Assembly (NCBI GenBank): GCA_964450685.1
Contig: CAYVDN010000006.1
Coordinates: 33,198-97,197, forward strand
DNA: 64,000 nt
Reading direction: 5' to 3'
Origin: JBAOHV01 sp964450685
GTDB taxonomy: Bacteria; Actinomycetota; Acidimicrobiia; Acidimicrobiales; Microtrichaceae
The notes below the pieces were generated by a model. It worked only from the letters and a program-made list of their open reading frames with translations. It was not told where the DNA came from and ran no database searches. Positions 50,994 to 59,810 of this stretch are shown here, piece by piece. The translations under genes and the position numbers were made by a program. The stretch's first letter is position 1; every line of letters starts with the position of its first letter.

Positions 50994-52322
50994 GTGCGTG
51001 CGCGCAGAACCAGCGAAGCGTCTCGTGCGCCGCTCGCCGAGACCTACCGGGAGAGCGTCCTCTGGCATGACGACGTCGACCCCGTCGCTGCCGGTCTGCG
51101 TGCCCCGAGCGCCGAGACGCTCCCGGCGCACGCCGACGCGGTCGTGGTCGGTGGCGGCTACTGCGGGCTGGAAGCTGCGGCGACCCTGGCGGCGCGTGGG
51201 CGCTCGGTGGTCGTCGTCGACCGTGACGATCTCGGCTGGGCTGCCAGCAGCCGCAACGGCGGCATGGTCATCCCCGAACTCAAGCTCGGTCCGCTAGGTC
51301 TGCGCGCCCGGTACGGGGAGTCGCTCGGTGCCCGGCTCCACGCCGAGGTCGAGTCGGCGTTCGATCATGTCGAATCGCTCGTCGGTCCGGACGGGACGAT
51401 CGACGCCGACTACGAGCGCAGCGGCCAGCTCTACCTGACCCACGGGTCCAGGGGTACGCAGGAGCTGGCCGAGCTGGCCGCGCAGTACACCTCGGTCGGT
51501 ATCCAGGCGCGCCTCCTCGAGCGCAGCGAGCTGTCCACAGAGGCAGGGTCCCGATTGTTCGCCGCCGGGATCCTGTTGGAGCGCACCGGCGGGCTTCACC
51601 CCGCCAAGTACCACGCAGGACTGGCAGGAAGAGCCCGTGGAGCCGGAGCAGCTCTGTTCCCCCACACCAACGTCGTCTCGGTGGAACAGGCCCGCGGTGC
51701 CGGTCACGTGGTTCGCACGGAGCGAGGATCGATCCACACCGATCAGGTGCTGTTGGCCACCAACGCAGAGGCCGACGGAATCCAACCGATCCTGCGGCGC
51801 TCGGTGCTCCCGGTCGGGTCGTTCATCATCGCAACCGAACCGCTCGATGCCGCGCTGGCTGCAACCGTGCTGCCGACGCGCCGGATGGCCTTCACCGACC
51901 GGAACCTGCTCTGGTACTGGCGTCACGGCCCCGACGGCCGGCTCCTGTTCGGCGGGCGGAAACGCCTGGGCTCGGTGTCGATGGCCGAGGCGCGTGACCA
52001 CCTCTACGAGTCGATGCTGACCGCGCACCCGCAGCTCGCCGGCACCCGTGTGGACCGCGTGTGGGGTGGCAGGGTCGCGATGACGCTCGATCGCATGCCG
52101 CACTGCGGCCGAATCGACGGCATCTGGTACGCGGCCGGATGCAACGGTTCCGGCGTCGCTCTCAACACCTGGATGGGTCACCGGATGGCAGGCGCGATGT
52201 GCGGGGACGAGCTGCCGCCGTTCGCGGAGCTCGAACTGCGCTCGATCCCGATGCACTCACAGCGCCGGTTCTGGCTACCGGCGTTGGGTGCATGGCTGCG
52301 GATGGAGGATGCACGCCGATGA
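50994..52322 (+). CDS. FAD-dependent amine/amino acid oxidase (DAO/PuuB-like)
   Basis: 442 residues. FAD-binding VVVGGGYCGLEAAATLAARG with VVVVDRDDLGWAASSRNGGM, characteristic of gamma-glutamylputrescine oxidase-like DAO proteins; the C-terminal FAD segment is IWYAAGCNGSGVALNTWMGH. It probably oxidises an amine or N-modified amine and gives an aldehyde for the dehydrogenases nearby. The substrate is inferred from context. Confidence 0.8.
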   Translation: MRARRTSEASRAPLAETYRESVLWHDDVDPVAAGLRAPSAETLPAHADAVVVGGGYCGLEAAATLAARGRSVVVVDRDDLGWAASSRNGGMVIPELKLGPLGLRARYGESLGARLHAEVESAFDHVESLVGPDGTIDADYERSGQLYLTHGSRGTQELAELAAQYTSVGIQARLLERSELSTEAGSRLFAAGILLERTGGLHPAKYHAGLAGRARGAGAALFPHTNVVSVEQARGAGHVVRTERGSIHTDQVLLATNAEADGIQPILRRSVLPVGSFIIATEPLDAALAATVLPTRRMAFTDRNLLWYWRHGPDGRLLFGGRKRLGSVSMAEARDHLYESMLTAHPQLAGTRVDRVWGGRVAMTLDRMPHCGRIDGIWYAAGCNGSGVALNTWMGHRMAGAMCGDELPPFAELELRSIPMHSQRRFWLPALGAWLRMEDARR

Positions 52323-52384
52323 GTCCACTCTCTGGCAGCGCAGAGTGCTCAGCTGAGCGTTCAGCCCCGCGCCCAGTCCTGCGC

Positions 52385-53065
52385 TCAGCTGTGTTCGGCC
52401 ACCCAGGTGTGCAGGTAGTCAGGCATCTCGAACCCGTCGCGCAGGTCCGGCGCAGCAACCGGCTCACCTGCAGCCGTGCGGAGCGGGACCGTGCCTGCCC
52501 ATACGTCGAGGCCCAGGTCCGACTCGCGGTCCTCCGGGGGGCCGTCGGACACCTTGGCCGAGCACTGCTCGATCGCAACAGCGACGAGCATGGTCTGTCG
52601 CAGCTCGGCGTCGTCCGGGGCGCGCACGTCCTCCCAGCGGCCGGGCATCACCGCGTCGCTCAAGTCAGCCAGGGCAGCGAGTCGTTCTTCCGGGTCGGCC
52701 AGCTCACGGCCCCGTCCCCGCACGATGACCGAGCGGTAGTTCATCGAGGTCTCGAACGCGGAGCGTGCGAGCACCAGCCCGTCGATGTGGGTGACAGAGA
52801 CGCACACCGTCGCTCCGCTTCGTACGTGCCTGGTGAGTCGACTCGCAACGGACCCGTGCAGCACCAACTCCTCACCGCGACGTACGTACAGCGTCGGGAT
52901 CACCATGGGGAGCCCGTCGTCGGCGACGATCCCCACGTGGCACAGCGATCCGGCGTCGAGCAGCGCCAGGATCGCGGCTCGCTCGGTCACAGCGAGCTCT
53001 GCCAACCGGCGAACAGCCATCGGATCGCGATCCGCGGTCCCCGGAGTAGACAACGGCTCGGTCAC
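52385..53065 (-). CDS. Pyridoxamine-phosphate-oxidase-fold flavoprotein (PPOX)
   Basis: 226 residues from GTG 53065. Split-barrel FMN-binding domain: HVGIVADDGLPMVIPTLYVR, LVLHGSVASRLTRHV and FETSMNYRSVIVRGRG. It is a member of the pyridoxamine 5'-phosphate oxidase-like family, which often acts on F420 or FMN. The start is set by a TACCCT hexamer and an 8-nt gap; ATG 53089 would overlap the divergent gene's start. The function is not certain. Confidence 0.8.
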   Translation of the reverse strand: MTEPLSTPGTADRDPMAVRRLAELAVTERAAILALLDAGSLCHVGIVADDGLPMVIPTLYVRRGEELVLHGSVASRLTRHVRSGATVCVSVTHIDGLVLARSAFETSMNYRSVIVRGRGRELADPEERLAALADLSDAVMPGRWEDVRAPDDAELRQTMLVAVAIEQCSAKVSDGPPEDRESDLGLDVWAGTVPLRTAAGEPVAAPDLRDGFEMPDYLHTWVAEHS

Positions 53066-53073
53066 GAGCAGAG

Positions 53074-53079
53074 AGGGTA
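53074..53079 (-). promoter_or_regulatory. -10 hexamer, leaderless, PPOX gene
   Basis: Minus-strand TACCCT, 8 nt before GTG 53065; it solves the apparent overlap of two divergent ATG codons on one CATG. Confidence 0.5.
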
Positions 53080-53087
53080 GATCCACC

Positions 53088-54305
53088 ATGCGAGTTCTCG
53101 TGGTCGGAAGCGGCGGAGTGGGAACCGCGGCGGCGATGATCGCCCGTCGCAGGGACTTCTTCGACTCCTGGGTGATGACCGACATCGACGGGGTGCGGGC
53201 AGCCTCTGCGGCCGCGCGCACGGGCGACGGCCGGTTCAGCTCGGACGTGCTGGACGCGTCCGACAGGGCCGCGGTAGCCGAAGCCGTCCGCAGGCACGAA
53301 TGCGACGTCGTGCTCAACGCCGCCGACCCGCGCTTCGTGATGCCGATCTTCGGCGGCGCGTTCGACGCAGAGGCGACCTACCTGGACATGGCCATGTCGT
53401 TGTCGCACGCGCACCCCGAGAAGCCCTATGAGCTCACCGGCACGATGCTCGGTGACGAGCAGTGGGCGATGGCCTCCGAATGGGAGTCGCGAGGGATGCT
53501 GGCGCTGGTCGGGATCGGTGTCGAGCCGGGTATCTCCGACGTGTTCGCCCGCTACGCGGCCGACGAGCTGTTCAGCGAGATCGACGAGATCGGAGTGCGG
53601 GACGGCGCCAACCTGGTCGTCGCCGGCTACGACTTCGCGCCGAGCTTCTCGATCTGGACGACGATCGAGGAGTGCCTCAACCCGCCACTGATCTGGGAGC
53701 GGGACAGGGGCTTCTTCACCACCGAGCCGTTCTCGGAGCCCGAGGTGTTCGACTTCCCGGCGGGCATCGGCCCGGTCGAGTGCGTCAACGTCGAACACGA
53801 GGAGGTCGTGCTGATCCCACGATGGGTCGACTGCAACCGGGTCACCTTCAAGTACGGGCTCGGCGAGGAGTTCATCGACGTGCTGCGGACGCTGAACAAG
53901 CTCGGCCTGGACCGGGCCGACCCGGTCAGCGTGCGGGGCCAGCAGGTGGCTCCCAGGGACGTCGTGGCGGCATGTCTGCCCGACCCCGCAACCCTGGGCG
54001 ACAGGATGACCGGCGTGACCTGCGCAGGTACGTGGGTGACCGGTACCGGCAAGAACGGTTCACCCCGTGAGGTGTACCTGTACCACGCGGTGGACAACGC
54101 CGAGACGATGGAGCTCGACGGCTGCCAGGCCGTCGTGTGGCAGACCGCCATCAACCCGGTCGTCGCGCTCGAGCTGCTGGCAGCGGGAACCTGGTCGGGC
54201 GCGGGTGTGCTCGGCCCCGAGGCGTTCGCACCGGGCCCGTTCCTCGACCTGATCCGCGAGTACGGGTCACCCCACGGAATGCAGGAACGTTCAGCGGAGG
54301 GCTAG
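53088..54305 (+). CDS. Saccharopine dehydrogenase-like oxidoreductase
   Basis: 405 residues. An N-terminal Rossmann motif VLVVGSGGVGTAAAMIARRR precedes a segment of the saccharopine-dehydrogenase C-terminal type (ALVGIGVEPGISDVFARYAA) that binds substrate. Relatives include lysine 6-dehydrogenase and carboxynorspermidine dehydrogenase; these would fit the amine-degrading neighbourhood, but the sequence cannot separate them. AGAGAGG lies upstream of the ATG. Confidence 0.75.
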   Translation: MRVLVVGSGGVGTAAAMIARRRDFFDSWVMTDIDGVRAASAAARTGDGRFSSDVLDASDRAAVAEAVRRHECDVVLNAADPRFVMPIFGGAFDAEATYLDMAMSLSHAHPEKPYELTGTMLGDEQWAMASEWESRGMLALVGIGVEPGISDVFARYAADELFSEIDEIGVRDGANLVVAGYDFAPSFSIWTTIEECLNPPLIWERDRGFFTTEPFSEPEVFDFPAGIGPVECVNVEHEEVVLIPRWVDCNRVTFKYGLGEEFIDVLRTLNKLGLDRADPVSVRGQQVAPRDVVAACLPDPATLGDRMTGVTCAGTWVTGTGKNGSPREVYLYHAVDNAETMELDGCQAVVWQTAINPVVALELLAAGTWSGAGVLGPEAFAPGPFLDLIREYGSPHGMQERSAEG

Positions 54306-54868
54306 CCGAGCTCGTCGAGCCATGCAGGTGCCGAGTCGAGCAGGAAGCGGCTCACGTCGAGGCACCGTTCGAGGGTGTCGCAGAGCATCTCCTCGCCCAG
54401 GTACACCTGGGTGACGCTGATGAGGACCCTCGCGATCACGGTCAGCGTGCGCTCCGACGGGTCGGTCACCGAGGCGAAGCTGTCGATCGCGGAGACCTCG
54501 ACCGGCAGGTCAGGTCCGCCGATGCCCGCCAGCTCCGTCGCCAGCAGCAACAGGTCCGGGCAGCGCGGCAACGGCGGCAACGACCACGTGAAGGTGAGCG
54601 GCAGGTAGTGCTGCTCGTCGGGTTCGTCCCCCTCGGGCAGGGCGAGCACCTGATCCTCGAACGCCAGCACTGTGCGCGGGTCGACCTCGAGGCCCAGATG
54701 GAACTCCAGCGGACCCCCGCAGGCCTCTTCGGGGTGCAGGTCGACCTCCCACGCCTGACGCATCGAGTAGGTCTCGACGAAGTGGCGCTCGTCGTGGATG
54801 TGGAATCCGTGATCGGCGGCGTGGTTCTTGAGATCGGCGATGAATCCGGCGACGTCGAGAAGTGACAC
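54302..54868 (-). CDS. Conserved hypothetical protein
   Basis: About 188 residues from GTG 54868 (start uncertain; longer readings overlap the divergent gene). Acidic, with segments like DLKNHAADHGFHIHDERHFV and a C-terminal YLGEEMLCDTLERCLDVSRF. No family recognised and no membrane segment seen. It ends 4 bases into the end of the saccharopine dehydrogenase-like gene. Confidence 0.6.
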   Translation of the reverse strand: MSLLDVAGFIADLKNHAADHGFHIHDERHFVETYSMRQAWEVDLHPEEACGGPLEFHLGLEVDPRTVLAFEDQVLALPEGDEPDEQHYLPLTFTWSLPPLPRCPDLLLLATELAGIGGPDLPVEVSAIDSFASVTDPSERTLTVIARVLISVTQVYLGEEMLCDTLERCLDVSRFLLDSAPAWLDELG

Positions 54869-54908
54869 GCATACAGCCTGCCAGCACCGGGGATCGGGGG
54901 CGAGCCGG

Positions 54909-54914
54909 TAGCCT
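54909..54914 (+). promoter_or_regulatory. -10 hexamer, leaderless, inositol-phosphatase gene
   Basis: TAGCCT preceded by GCCGG, then 6 nt to GTG 54921. Confidence 0.55.
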
Positions 54915-54920
54915 CGGCAA

Positions 54921-55697
54921 GTGCGCGACGACGAGGTGATGGCACTGCTCGAGTCCACGGCGGACTCCGTGGCCGCCGCGCTCAGCGCCGACCTTGCAGA
55001 TCGACCCGACCGCTCGCGTGATCGGGGTGACCGGCCCGGTCAGTACCGCATCGACCTTGTCGCGGACGCCGCTGCTCTCGCGGTGCTCCGTTCGGCTGGG
55101 GTAGGCATCCTCTCGGAGGAGTCCGGCCTCGAGGACCCGTCGAACCCGCTGATCGTCGTGGTCGATCCCGTCGACGGGTCCACGAACGCCAGCCGAGGGG
55201 TGCCCTGGTACGCCACCAGCCTCTGTGCAGTGGACTCCGATGGACCCCGGGTGGCCCTGGTGCGGAACCTCGCCACCGGTACGACCTACCGGGCGTGGCG
55301 TGGTGGTGGGGCGACCAGGGACGGCCGACCGATCCGACCATCCGGTGCGACCACGATTCCGGACTCGCTGCTGCTGCTAAACGGCTACGCGCCGACACAT
55401 CTGGGGTGGCGCCAGTACCGGAGCCTGGGGGCGACAGCGCTCGATCTGTGCAGTGTTGCCGACGGCAGTGTCGACGGAACCGTCGACTGCACCGAAAGCG
55501 CCCTCGGTCCGTGGGACTACCTGGGAGCGATGCTCGTTCTGGGCGAGGCAGGGGGACTGATCGCCGACGCGCAGGGCCGCGACTTGGTCGAGCTCAGCCA
55601 CACCACACGACGAACCCCCGTGTCTGCATCGACTCCCGAGCTGTTCCACGAGCTCATGCGCGCCCGCGAACAGATGCAGGTGCGCCCGTGGGGATGA
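54921..55697 (+). CDS. Inositol monophosphatase family protein
   Basis: 258 residues. Metal-binding LSEESG, VVVDPVDGSTNASRG (the DPxDGxxN motif) and GPWDYLGAMLVLGEAGG (WDxxA). It hydrolyses a phosphate ester such as inositol-1-phosphate, histidinol phosphate or a nucleotide phosphate. It overlaps the Nudix gene by ATGA. Confidence 0.88.
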   Translation: MRDDEVMALLESTADSVAAALSADLADRPDRSRDRGDRPGQYRIDLVADAAALAVLRSAGVGILSEESGLEDPSNPLIVVVDPVDGSTNASRGVPWYATSLCAVDSDGPRVALVRNLATGTTYRAWRGGGATRDGRPIRPSGATTIPDSLLLLNGYAPTHLGWRQYRSLGATALDLCSVADGSVDGTVDCTESALGPWDYLGAMLVLGEAGGLIADAQGRDLVELSHTTRRTPVSASTPELFHELMRAREQMQVRPWG

Positions 55698-56209
55698 CGA
55701 CCGTGAGACTCACCGCTCACCGTTTGGCACTCAAGCTGTTCGGAGCGCTGCCCCGTCGTGTGCGCCGTGCCCTGGTGCGACTCGGGTCACCCAAGTTCAC
55801 CGTCGGAGCGATCTGCATCGTGCAGCGTGAGGACGAGTCCGTCCTGCTCGTACGCCATAGCTACTACCGCAGCTGGGGCACACCCGGCGGCCTGGCCAAA
55901 CGCCACGAACGGCCCGAGTTGGCAGCCGTTCGAGAGACGCTCGAGGAGGTCGGCCTGCGAGTTGACCTGATCGGCGAGCCGGTCGTCGTCGTCGAACCGG
56001 TGCCTCACCGAGTCGACATCGTCTTCCTGGCGCGGCCGGCGGAGGGTGAGAACCCCGACCGCGCACGGCCGACTTCCCCGGAGATCGAGGAGGTCCGGTG
56101 GTTTGCTCTGGAGGAGTTCCCCAACCTGCAACCGGAGACGGTCACCGCGCTGCGAGCGCTCGAGCGCAGCGGCGTGGTCGATCTGAGCCGAACCGGGCTG
56201 ACGCCCTGA
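55694..56209 (+). CDS. Nudix hydrolase
   Basis: 171 residues from ATG 55694. The Nudix box GLAKRHERPELAAVRETLEE followed by VGL is complete (G-x5-E-x7-REUxEExGU). A basic, helical N-terminus (LALKLFGALPRRVRRALVRL) could bind membrane or RNA. It cleaves a nucleoside diphosphate-linked compound; the substrate is unknown. It is coupled to the inositol-phosphatase gene. Confidence 0.9.
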   Translation: MTTVRLTAHRLALKLFGALPRRVRRALVRLGSPKFTVGAICIVQREDESVLLVRHSYYRSWGTPGGLAKRHERPELAAVRETLEEVGLRVDLIGEPVVVVEPVPHRVDIVFLARPAEGENPDRARPTSPEIEEVRWFALEEFPNLQPETVTALRALERSGVVDLSRTGLTP

Positions 56210-56244
56210 CGGGTCAGTCGTCAGCCGATCGCCGTGACCGGAAG

Positions 56245-56250
56245 TAGCAT
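56245..56250 (+). promoter_or_regulatory. -10 hexamer of tRNA-Val
   Basis: TAGCAT, 9 nt before the tRNA 5' end. Confidence 0.5.
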
Positions 56251-56259
56251 CGCCGCCGC

Positions 56260-56336
56260 GGGCGCGTAGCTCAGTTGGCTAGAGCACCTGGTTTACATCC
56301 AGGGAGTCGGGGGTTCGAGTCCCTCCGCGCCCACCA
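56260..56336 (+). tRNA. tRNA-Val (TAC), CCA encoded
   Basis: Acceptor GGGCGCG/CGCGCCC, D-arm GCTC...GAGC, anticodon loop TTTACAT (TAC), T-arm GGGTTCGAGTCCC and encoded CCA (56334-56336). The other two tRNAs here lack CCA. Confidence 0.96.
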
Positions 56337-56385
56337 CCGTCCTCTCTTGACCTGCGCACGCAGTCCAGCCCGAGCTGGTCGCTGC

Positions 56386-57228
56386 TCAGGCGGTGAGGAT
56401 GCCGAGTGAAGACCGGACTGTCAGTAGGATGCTGATCCCCAGGAGCCCCACCAGGACCACCCTCCCCGCCAACTGGACCGGGCGTCGCTCGAGCACGGCG
56501 GACAGCCGTCCGGGTAGGGCAGTTCGGCCGACGATGTAGACCACCATGCCGACGAGCAGAGGCGGTACGACAGCGAAGGCAACTACACCGAGTATGGGCA
56601 CGTTGCGGAATCGGCTGTCGCTGTCAGCGGTCTGTTGGAGTCGGGCAGTCACCGAGCCGACGGCAGCGCCGAACAAGACGGTTCCACCCACGATGAGAGC
56701 GACCGCCAGCCAGGTCGGAGTAAGGATCGAGAAGTCCAGGTTCTCCGACGAGAAGTCCCTTGCGCCGAACAGGACCAGCGGTACAAGGCCAGCCAATACG
56801 CCCGCCGTCGCACCGCCTACGTGCAACCAGGGACGTGCGAGCAGCAGCACGATGGCGGCCACCGCGCCAGCACCCAGGCCGACGAAGACGATGAAGCCGA
56901 TGGTTCCCGAGACGGTGATCTCGCCCACGGTCTCATCAGCATCGGTTTGGAGACCCTGGGCAGCATCGCCCGACGTGACTGCCAGGATTCGCATGACGAA
57001 CCGGCCGAAGAAGCCGGCGACGAGCACGCCGCCGATGAATCCCCCCGAGCAAACCGGGCCGAGGGCTCGGACAGAAGCGACCAGTCGGGACGGCCAGCTG
57101 GCACTATCGGTGTTCTCCCGGGACGTAGGCGTCCTTATCGGGAGATGTCCCCATCGCAGGATTGCCAATGCGAAGAAGGCGATCGCGATCAGAGCGAGGC
57201 CTGTGATGATCAGGTTGCCAAGCCTCAT
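56386..57228 (-). CDS. Multi-pass membrane protein of unknown function
   Basis: 280 residues from ATG 57228, with about seven hydrophobic segments (LIITGLALIAIAFFALAIL near the start, GFIGGVLVAGFFGRFVMRIL, TIGFIVFVGLGAGAVAAIV, LVPLVLFGA and others). No family recognised. It stands between tRNA-Val and the egt operon and faces the same way as the latter. Confidence 0.65.
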   Translation of the reverse strand: MRLGNLIITGLALIAIAFFALAILRWGHLPIRTPTSRENTDSASWPSRLVASVRALGPVCSGGFIGGVLVAGFFGRFVMRILAVTSGDAAQGLQTDADETVGEITVSGTIGFIVFVGLGAGAVAAIVLLLARPWLHVGGATAGVLAGLVPLVLFGARDFSSENLDFSILTPTWLAVALIVGGTVLFGAAVGSVTARLQQTADSDSRFRNVPILGVVAFAVVPPLLVGMVVYIVGRTALPGRLSAVLERRPVQLAGRVVLVGLLGISILLTVRSSLGILTA

Positions 57229-57349
57229 CCGACACACCCCTGGTCAGACGGTCCGCATGTCGACGAACCGAGTGTCGCGCACGCTGTGGTGGGCGGTCAG
57301 TGGTACGCCAGTACCCTTCTGGCTCCACCAGCGGTACTACGGCGGAAGG

Positions 57350-58540
57350 TCAGCCGGTCACGACCTGTACCAGCTGCTCGAGTTCGTCGACCGTGTTGTA
57401 GATGTGCGGCGAGGTACGCACGACGGTGTCGAGCCCGCGGGCGTCGAACTCGAGCCTTGAGTTGGCCGCCCGGCTGACGCTCACGTTTATCCCCGCAGCG
57501 GCAGCGTCGGCCGCGACGAGGTCAGCGTCACGGCCCGCCACCATGAAGGTGACTATCCCTGACAGGACCCGACCCTCATCTGTGCACCTCAGTCCCGGTG
57601 CCTCGGCGATCAGACCGCGGAGGTGCGACGCGAGCGCCGTGATCCGCTCGTGAACCCGATCGATCCCCAGGTCCAGGAGCTCGCCGAGCGCGTTGCCCAA
57701 ACCGAGCTGTGCCGCGACGCTCGTCTCGAACTCCTCGAACCGACGCGCACCCGACACGAGCGCGTAGTCGTCACCGTGTTGGGACCATTCGGCCGACGTC
57801 GCATCGATGCCAGGAGGGTCGATCCGCTCGCTGAAGTCCTCACGCACGTACACCAGCCCGGTGCCACGCGGGCCTCGCAGCCACTTGCGACCGGTCACGG
57901 TTGCGACGTCACAGCCGATCTCCCGCACGTCCACCGGCAGCTGCCCGACCGACTGGCATGCGTCCAGGAAGAACGGCACACCGCAGCGGCGTGCGAGCTC
58001 TCCGACTTCGTGCACGGGGGCCACCGACCCCGAGTGCGTCGGCACGTGGGTCACCGTGACCATCGCTACCGAGCGGCCGAGCAGATCTGCCAACGCCGTC
58101 AGGTCGACCGGGCCATCGGGTCCAGGGCCGACCACGTCGACCTGTGCGCCCAGGTGTCGGACGGCCTGGAGGATGGCCAGGTGGTGTGAGTTGTAGACCG
58201 CCCGGTCGACCACCACACGCCGGCGGGATTCGAGCCCTCCGGCCAGCACGAAGCCCCAGAACGCCTTGGTCCATGCGGTCGTGTCACTCGTTGTGAACGC
58301 CACCTCGTCGGCCGCAGCGCCGAGCACCCGAGCCGCCGCATCGCGGCACTCGACCAGAAGCGCGGCTCGGTCTGCGGCCGCCTCGTAGCCCCCGATCCTG
58401 GCTTCGAGACGCAGGTGATCGACCACCGTGTCGAGCGTGGCCATGGTTGGCAGCGCCGCGCCGGCGTTGTTCAGGTGGATCCGTTCGGCGCAGCCCGGAG
58501 TGCGGTTACGCAGTTCGGCGACGTCGAGCTCAGCGGGCAT
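57350..58540 (-). CDS. egtE: Class V PLP aminotransferase fold, EgtE-like C-S lyase
   Basis: 396 residues from ATG 58540. It has the cysteine desulfurase-type fold: LNNAGAALPTMATLDTVVDH, THVPTHSGSVAPVHEV, FLDACQSVGQLPVDV (cofactor Asp) and VTGRKWLRGPRGTGLVYV (PLP Lys). Position as third gene after egtD-egtB identifies it as EgtE, the lyase that cleaves hercynylcysteine sulfoxide to ergothioneine. It overlaps egtB by 11 nt. Confidence 0.82.
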   Translation of the reverse strand: MPAELDVAELRNRTPGCAERIHLNNAGAALPTMATLDTVVDHLRLEARIGGYEAAADRAALLVECRDAAARVLGAAADEVAFTTSDTTAWTKAFWGFVLAGGLESRRRVVVDRAVYNSHHLAILQAVRHLGAQVDVVGPGPDGPVDLTALADLLGRSVAMVTVTHVPTHSGSVAPVHEVGELARRCGVPFFLDACQSVGQLPVDVREIGCDVATVTGRKWLRGPRGTGLVYVREDFSERIDPPGIDATSAEWSQHGDDYALVSGARRFEEFETSVAAQLGLGNALGELLDLGIDRVHERITALASHLRGLIAEAPGLRCTDEGRVLSGIVTFMVAGRDADLVAADAAAAGINVSVSRAANSRLEFDARGLDTVVRTSPHIYNTVDELEQLVQVVTG

Positions 58541-59810
58541 CGCGGGCCAGGCGTACTCCGCCGTACATCCACCGTGAGGCCGGGGGGAAGAAGTTGCGGT
58601 AGGTGCGCCGGGCGTGGCCGGGCGGCGTCGCGAACGAGCTGCCGCGCAGCACCTGCTGGTTGACCATGAACTTGCCGTTGTACTCGCCGATGGCGCCAGC
58701 TGGGGCCCGGTAGCCGGGGTACGGGCGGTAGGCGGACTCCGTCCACTGCCACAGCTCCCCGTACCACTGCTGCGGGTCGACCGAGCGACTGGCCGGTCGG
58801 GTCGCCAGGACTTCCGGGTCCAGATGAGCGCCGGGCATCGGCGCCGGTGCGGCCAGCTCCCACTCGAACTCGGTCGGGAGACGTGCGCCGGACCAGCGGG
58901 CAAAGGCGTCCGCCTCGTACCAGCTGACGTGAGAGACGGGTGTGGCCGGGTCTACGCGATGGCGCCCACCGAGCCCGAAGTCGGTCCAACTGTCGTCCTC
59001 GGACTCCTGGCACCAGTAGAGCGGTGCGTGCCAGCCCTGGGAGATCACCGTCGCCCACCCGTCCGACATCCACAGCTCAGGCCGCCGGTAGCCGCCGTCG
59101 TCGATGAACTCGAGCCACTCGCCGTTGGTGACCAACCGCTCTGCTGTTTCGAACGCTTCGACGAGGACCTGATGGCGCGGGCCCTCGTTGTCGAACGCGA
59201 ACCCTGCGCCGCCGTGGCCCACCTGCACGACACCGCCCGCATGGGACGCCCAGCGCAGGGGAGTGGTCTCGCCGCGTTCTGGTTCGCGTGTCTGGTAAGC
59301 CGGTGAGAACGGTTGGACCGACAACACGTGGGTGATGTCCATGCACAACAGCTCCTGGTGCTGCTGCTCGTGGTGCAGGCCGAGCTCGATCAGGCGCTCC
59401 ACCTGGTCGTCGGATTCCCGCTCCGACAGCTGATCCAGGGCGTCGTCGACGTGTCGGCGGTAGTCGCCCACCTCATCGGCGGACGGTCGTGACAGCAACC
59501 CGCGCTGCGGCCGCGGGTGACGTTCGCCGACAGCCTCGTAGTACGAGTTGAACAGATACGAGAAACGGTCATCGAACGGGCTGTAGCCATCGAGGTGGGG
59601 GTCGAGCACGAAGGTCTCGAAGAACCAGGTGGTGTGCGCCCGGTGCCACTTGGTGGGGCTCGCGTCGGGCATCGACTGGACGGTCTGATCCTCAGCGCTC
59701 AGCGGAGCTGCCAGTCGTTCGGTGAGCGAGCGGACTTCGGAGCGTTCCGGCACGGAGACCAGTCCCTGGCCGTCGGCAAGGTGGTTGACGTGGGGCTCGG
59801 TGACGGTCAT
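58530..59810 (-). CDS. egtB: Ergothioneine sulfoxide synthase EgtB
   Basis: 426 residues. A DinB-like N-terminal domain has SPTKWHRAHTTWFFETFVL and LGLHHEQQHQELLCMDI; the iron triad is probably His59, His147 and His151. A C-terminal FGE-sulfatase domain follows (RLPTEFEWELAAP; GELWQWTESAYRPYPGY). It couples hercynine to a thiol with O2. The WHRAHTTWFFE form is that of enzymes reported to use cysteine directly rather than gamma-glutamylcysteine. The ATG overlaps the egtD stop by 4 nt. Confidence 0.92.
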   Translation of the reverse strand: MTVTEPHVNHLADGQGLVSVPERSEVRSLTERLAAPLSAEDQTVQSMPDASPTKWHRAHTTWFFETFVLDPHLDGYSPFDDRFSYLFNSYYEAVGERHPRPQRGLLSRPSADEVGDYRRHVDDALDQLSERESDDQVERLIELGLHHEQQHQELLCMDITHVLSVQPFSPAYQTREPERGETTPLRWASHAGGVVQVGHGGAGFAFDNEGPRHQVLVEAFETAERLVTNGEWLEFIDDGGYRRPELWMSDGWATVISQGWHAPLYWCQESEDDSWTDFGLGGRHRVDPATPVSHVSWYEADAFARWSGARLPTEFEWELAAPAPMPGAHLDPEVLATRPASRSVDPQQWYGELWQWTESAYRPYPGYRAPAGAIGEYNGKFMVNQQVLRGSSFATPPGHARRTYRNFFPPASRWMYGGVRLARDAR

